Assembly: GCF_900090245.1 (NCBI RefSeq)
Contig: NZ_FMDN01000001.1
Location: forward strand, 346,241 to 410,240
DNA: 64,000 bases
Source of the DNA: Micromonospora halophytica
GTDB lineage: Bacteria; Actinomycetota; Actinomycetes; Mycobacteriales; Micromonosporaceae
Reading direction: 5' to 3'
Shown here: one piece after another, positions 62,751 through 64,000 of the stretch
How the letters are laid out: every line of letters begins with the position of its first letter
How positions within the stretch are numbered: the first letter of the stretch is position 1
The notes under the pieces: model-generated
The model's input: only the letters and a program-made list of their open reading frames with translations
Told to the model about the DNA's origin: nothing
Databases searched by the model: none
Position numbers and translations under genes: made by a program

Positions 62751-62779
62751 AAAAAGCCCCGGCGCAGGGCGCACGGGGC
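62751..62779 (-). terminator. Terminator-like attenuator hairpin in the rplJ leader
   Basis: Minus strand: GCCCCG, one bulged T, GCGC, loop CCT, GCGC, CGGGGC, then TTTTT at 62755-62751. This is a true intrinsic-terminator shape with a T-run, rare in this genome. It lies about 85 bases upstream of the rplJ start and downstream of the rplJ promoter candidate, so it may be a regulated attenuator. Confidence 0.75.
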
Positions 62780-62924
62780 GAGGGCCGGCACGATCACCGC
62801 AGTCCGCGGACCACGGGAAGAGCCGAGTTTCGCTTGCCGCCCTGCGCGGGTCGCCCGTCGTCGCGGGACCTTCGACCGTGCCGGGGCACGGTGACCAGCG
62901 GTCTCTGGGTGGAACTTCGCCACA

Positions 62925-62953
62925 AGGTTACGCCACGCGACCGTGAGCACCAA
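62925..62953 (-). promoter_or_regulatory. Candidate rplJ promoter
   Basis: Minus strand: TTGGTG at 62953-62948, 17-bp spacer, TAACCT at 62930-62925. The RNA would start near 62918 with a leader of about 250 nt. The 515-bp gap 62667-63181 holds this promoter, the attenuator and the rplA terminator and no gene. Confidence 0.55.
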
Positions 62954-63134
62954 ATCGTCCCCGCGTGCGCCCGGTCACGCCCCGCGCGACCGGCTCCCGG
63001 AACCCCACACCGGTCGGGCCGTGGTGACCGTCAGGGGCGGCCCGGTGCCAGGCGCGACCGGGCGACGCCACCACGGCCCGCACCAGCGCCCACGCCGACA
63101 GCAGCCGAACCGCGCCGAGCCGGCCACAACGGAA

Positions 63135-63165
63135 AGGGGCCCCGCCACGGTGTGGCGGGACCCCT
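63135..63165 (-). terminator. Terminator after rplA
   Basis: A 14-bp stem (63135-63148 and 63152-63165, one G-U pair on the minus strand) with a 3-nt loop, followed by CTTTCC, 16 bases after the rplA stop. It ends the rplKA transcript. Confidence 0.8.
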
Positions 63166-63181
63166 CACCTCGGGATCGTGC

Positions 63182-63898
63182 TCAGCCCTCGGCGCCGGCT
63201 TCCTGCAGGTTCTTCACCACGTTCGGGTCGACCGGGACGCCCGGGCCCATGGTGGTGGTCAGGGTGACCTTCTTGAGGTACTTGCCCTTGGCCGCGGACG
63301 GCTTGGCCCGCAGCACCTCGTCGAGGACGGCGGCGTAGTTGTCGATCAGCTGGGCCTCGGAGAACGAGGCCTTGCCGATGATCAGGTGCAGGTTGGAGTG
63401 CTTGTCCACCCGGAAGGTGATCTTGCCGCCCTTGATGTCCGAGACGGCCTTGGTGACGTCCATGGTCACCGTGCCCGTCTTCGGGTTCGGCATCAGGCCG
63501 CGCGGGCCCAGGATCCGCGCGATCCGGCCGATCTTGGCCATCTGGTCCGGGGTGGCGATCGCGGCGTCGAAGTCCAGCCAGCCACCCTGGATCCGGGCGA
63601 CGAGCTCGTCCGTGCCCACCTCGTCCGCACCGGCGGCAGCGGCCTCCTCGGCCTTCGCACCGGCGGCGAACACGATCACGCGGGCGGTCTTACCGGTGCC
63701 GTGCGGCAGGTTGACCGTGCCGCGGACCATCTGGTCCGCCTTGCGGGGGTCGACGCCGAGGCGCATCGCGACCTCGACCGTGGCGTCGAACTTGACGTTG
63801 GTGGTCTCCTTGGCCAGCTTGACGGCCTCGGCGGGGGTGTAGAGCTTCGACCGGTCGATGACGTCCGCGGCCTTGCGGTAGCTCTTGCTGCGCTGCAT
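63182..63898 (-). CDS. rplA: 50S ribosomal protein L1
   Basis: 238 residues: [60 protein letters not shown]. It forms the mobile stalk that releases E-site tRNA and can repress its own mRNA. It follows the end of rplK by 83 bases. Confidence 0.98.
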   Translation of the reverse strand: MQRSKSYRKAADVIDRSKLYTPAEAVKLAKETTNVKFDATVEVAMRLGVDPRKADQMVRGTVNLPHGTGKTARVIVFAAGAKAEEAAAAGADEVGTDELVARIQGGWLDFDAAIATPDQMAKIGRIARILGPRGLMPNPKTGTVTMDVTKAVSDIKGGKITFRVDKHSNLHLIIGKASFSEAQLIDNYAAVLDEVLRAKPSAAKGKYLKKVTLTTTMGPGVPVDPNVVKNLQEAGAEG

Positions 63899-63981
63899 TT
63901 CTGGTTACTCCTGTGGTCTATGGCGGGCCGCGGCGTCCGCGCGCCCTCCCACGAACTGATCGGGTGAAGCGGTGACCGAGG

Positions 63982-64000
63982 TCAGTCGGCGACGGTCAGG
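63982..64000 (-). CDS. rplK: 50S ribosomal protein L11, last codons (cut by window end)
   Basis: On the minus strand the last 19 bases read one partial codon, then Leu-Thr-Val-Ala-Asp and TGA. This fits the C-terminus of L11, and rplK is expected directly upstream of rplA. Too little is visible for certainty; the call rests on gene order. Confidence 0.55.

Overview
The window is very GC-rich, about 70% or more, with frequent GTG and TTG starts. It suggests an actinomycete of the Micromonosporaceae, probably Micromonospora or a close relative. Supporting signs are a four-gene conservon (histidine kinase, Roadblock, DUF742, GTPase), an F420-type LLM oxidoreductase, a HemD-winged-helix fusion, the C+ (zinc-binding) forms of S4, S14 and L36, and the RpoB/RpoC type. 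No tRNA, rRNA, CRISPR array, prophage or insertion sequence was seen. Most of the window is housekeeping chromosome.

Layout. (1) 1-4.5 kb, plus strand: assimilatory nitrite reduction. It holds the end of a NirB-like electron-transfer flavoprotein, then nirB, nirD and a hemD fusion that makes the siroheme precursor. (2) 4.5-9.1 kb, minus: a conservon signalling operon led by a histidine kinase with a nitrate/nitrite-sensing-type (NIT) domain. (3) 9.5-17.8 kb: an orphan amino-acid-type binding lipoprotein, a NitT/TauT-type ABC importer split into two divergent units, an LLM oxidoreductase with a cupin, and a large membrane protein with a disordered tail. (4) 17.9-23.9 kb, minus: a seven-gene thiamine operon, thiE-thiO-thiS-thiG-thiE2-thiD-thiC, behind a TPP riboswitch. 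(5) 24.1-28.7 kb: aldo/keto reductase, ABC-F ATPase, RsmC-like methyltransferase and a membrane-anchored protein of unknown function. (6) 28.8-64 kb, minus: the ribosomal/RNA polymerase supercluster. Read 5' to 3' on the minus strand it is rplK, rplA | rplJ, rplL | rpoB, rpoC | two small membrane proteins | rpsL, rpsG, fusA, tuf | the S10 operon | the spc operon to rplO | secY, adk, map | infA, rpmJ, rpsM, rpsK, rpsD, rpoA, rplQ | truA.

The parts work together in clear modules: siroheme supply with nitrite reductase, pyrimidine and thiazole branches of thiamine synthesis on one riboswitch-controlled transcript, and ribosome, RNA polymerase, elongation-factor and Sec genes in one block. Strong GC hairpins separate most transcription units, and good promoter candidates precede rpsL, rpoB and rplJ.

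The most unusual signal is a pair of 72-bp elements at 10774-10845 and 20289-20360. Each has two 23-nt complementary arms around a 26-nt loop. The loops are identical at 25 of 26 positions, while the arms differ between copies at about half of their positions and still pair. One copy lies between convergent genes. The other forms 24 in-frame codons near the 3' end of the second thiE. Also worth attention: RpoB carries Asn at the position equivalent to E. coli Ser531; the rpsJ and rpsL leaders share a 20-nt motif; a terminator-like hairpin sits inside the rplJ leader; and the gap between infA and map carries a tandem repeat and a long imperfect palindrome.
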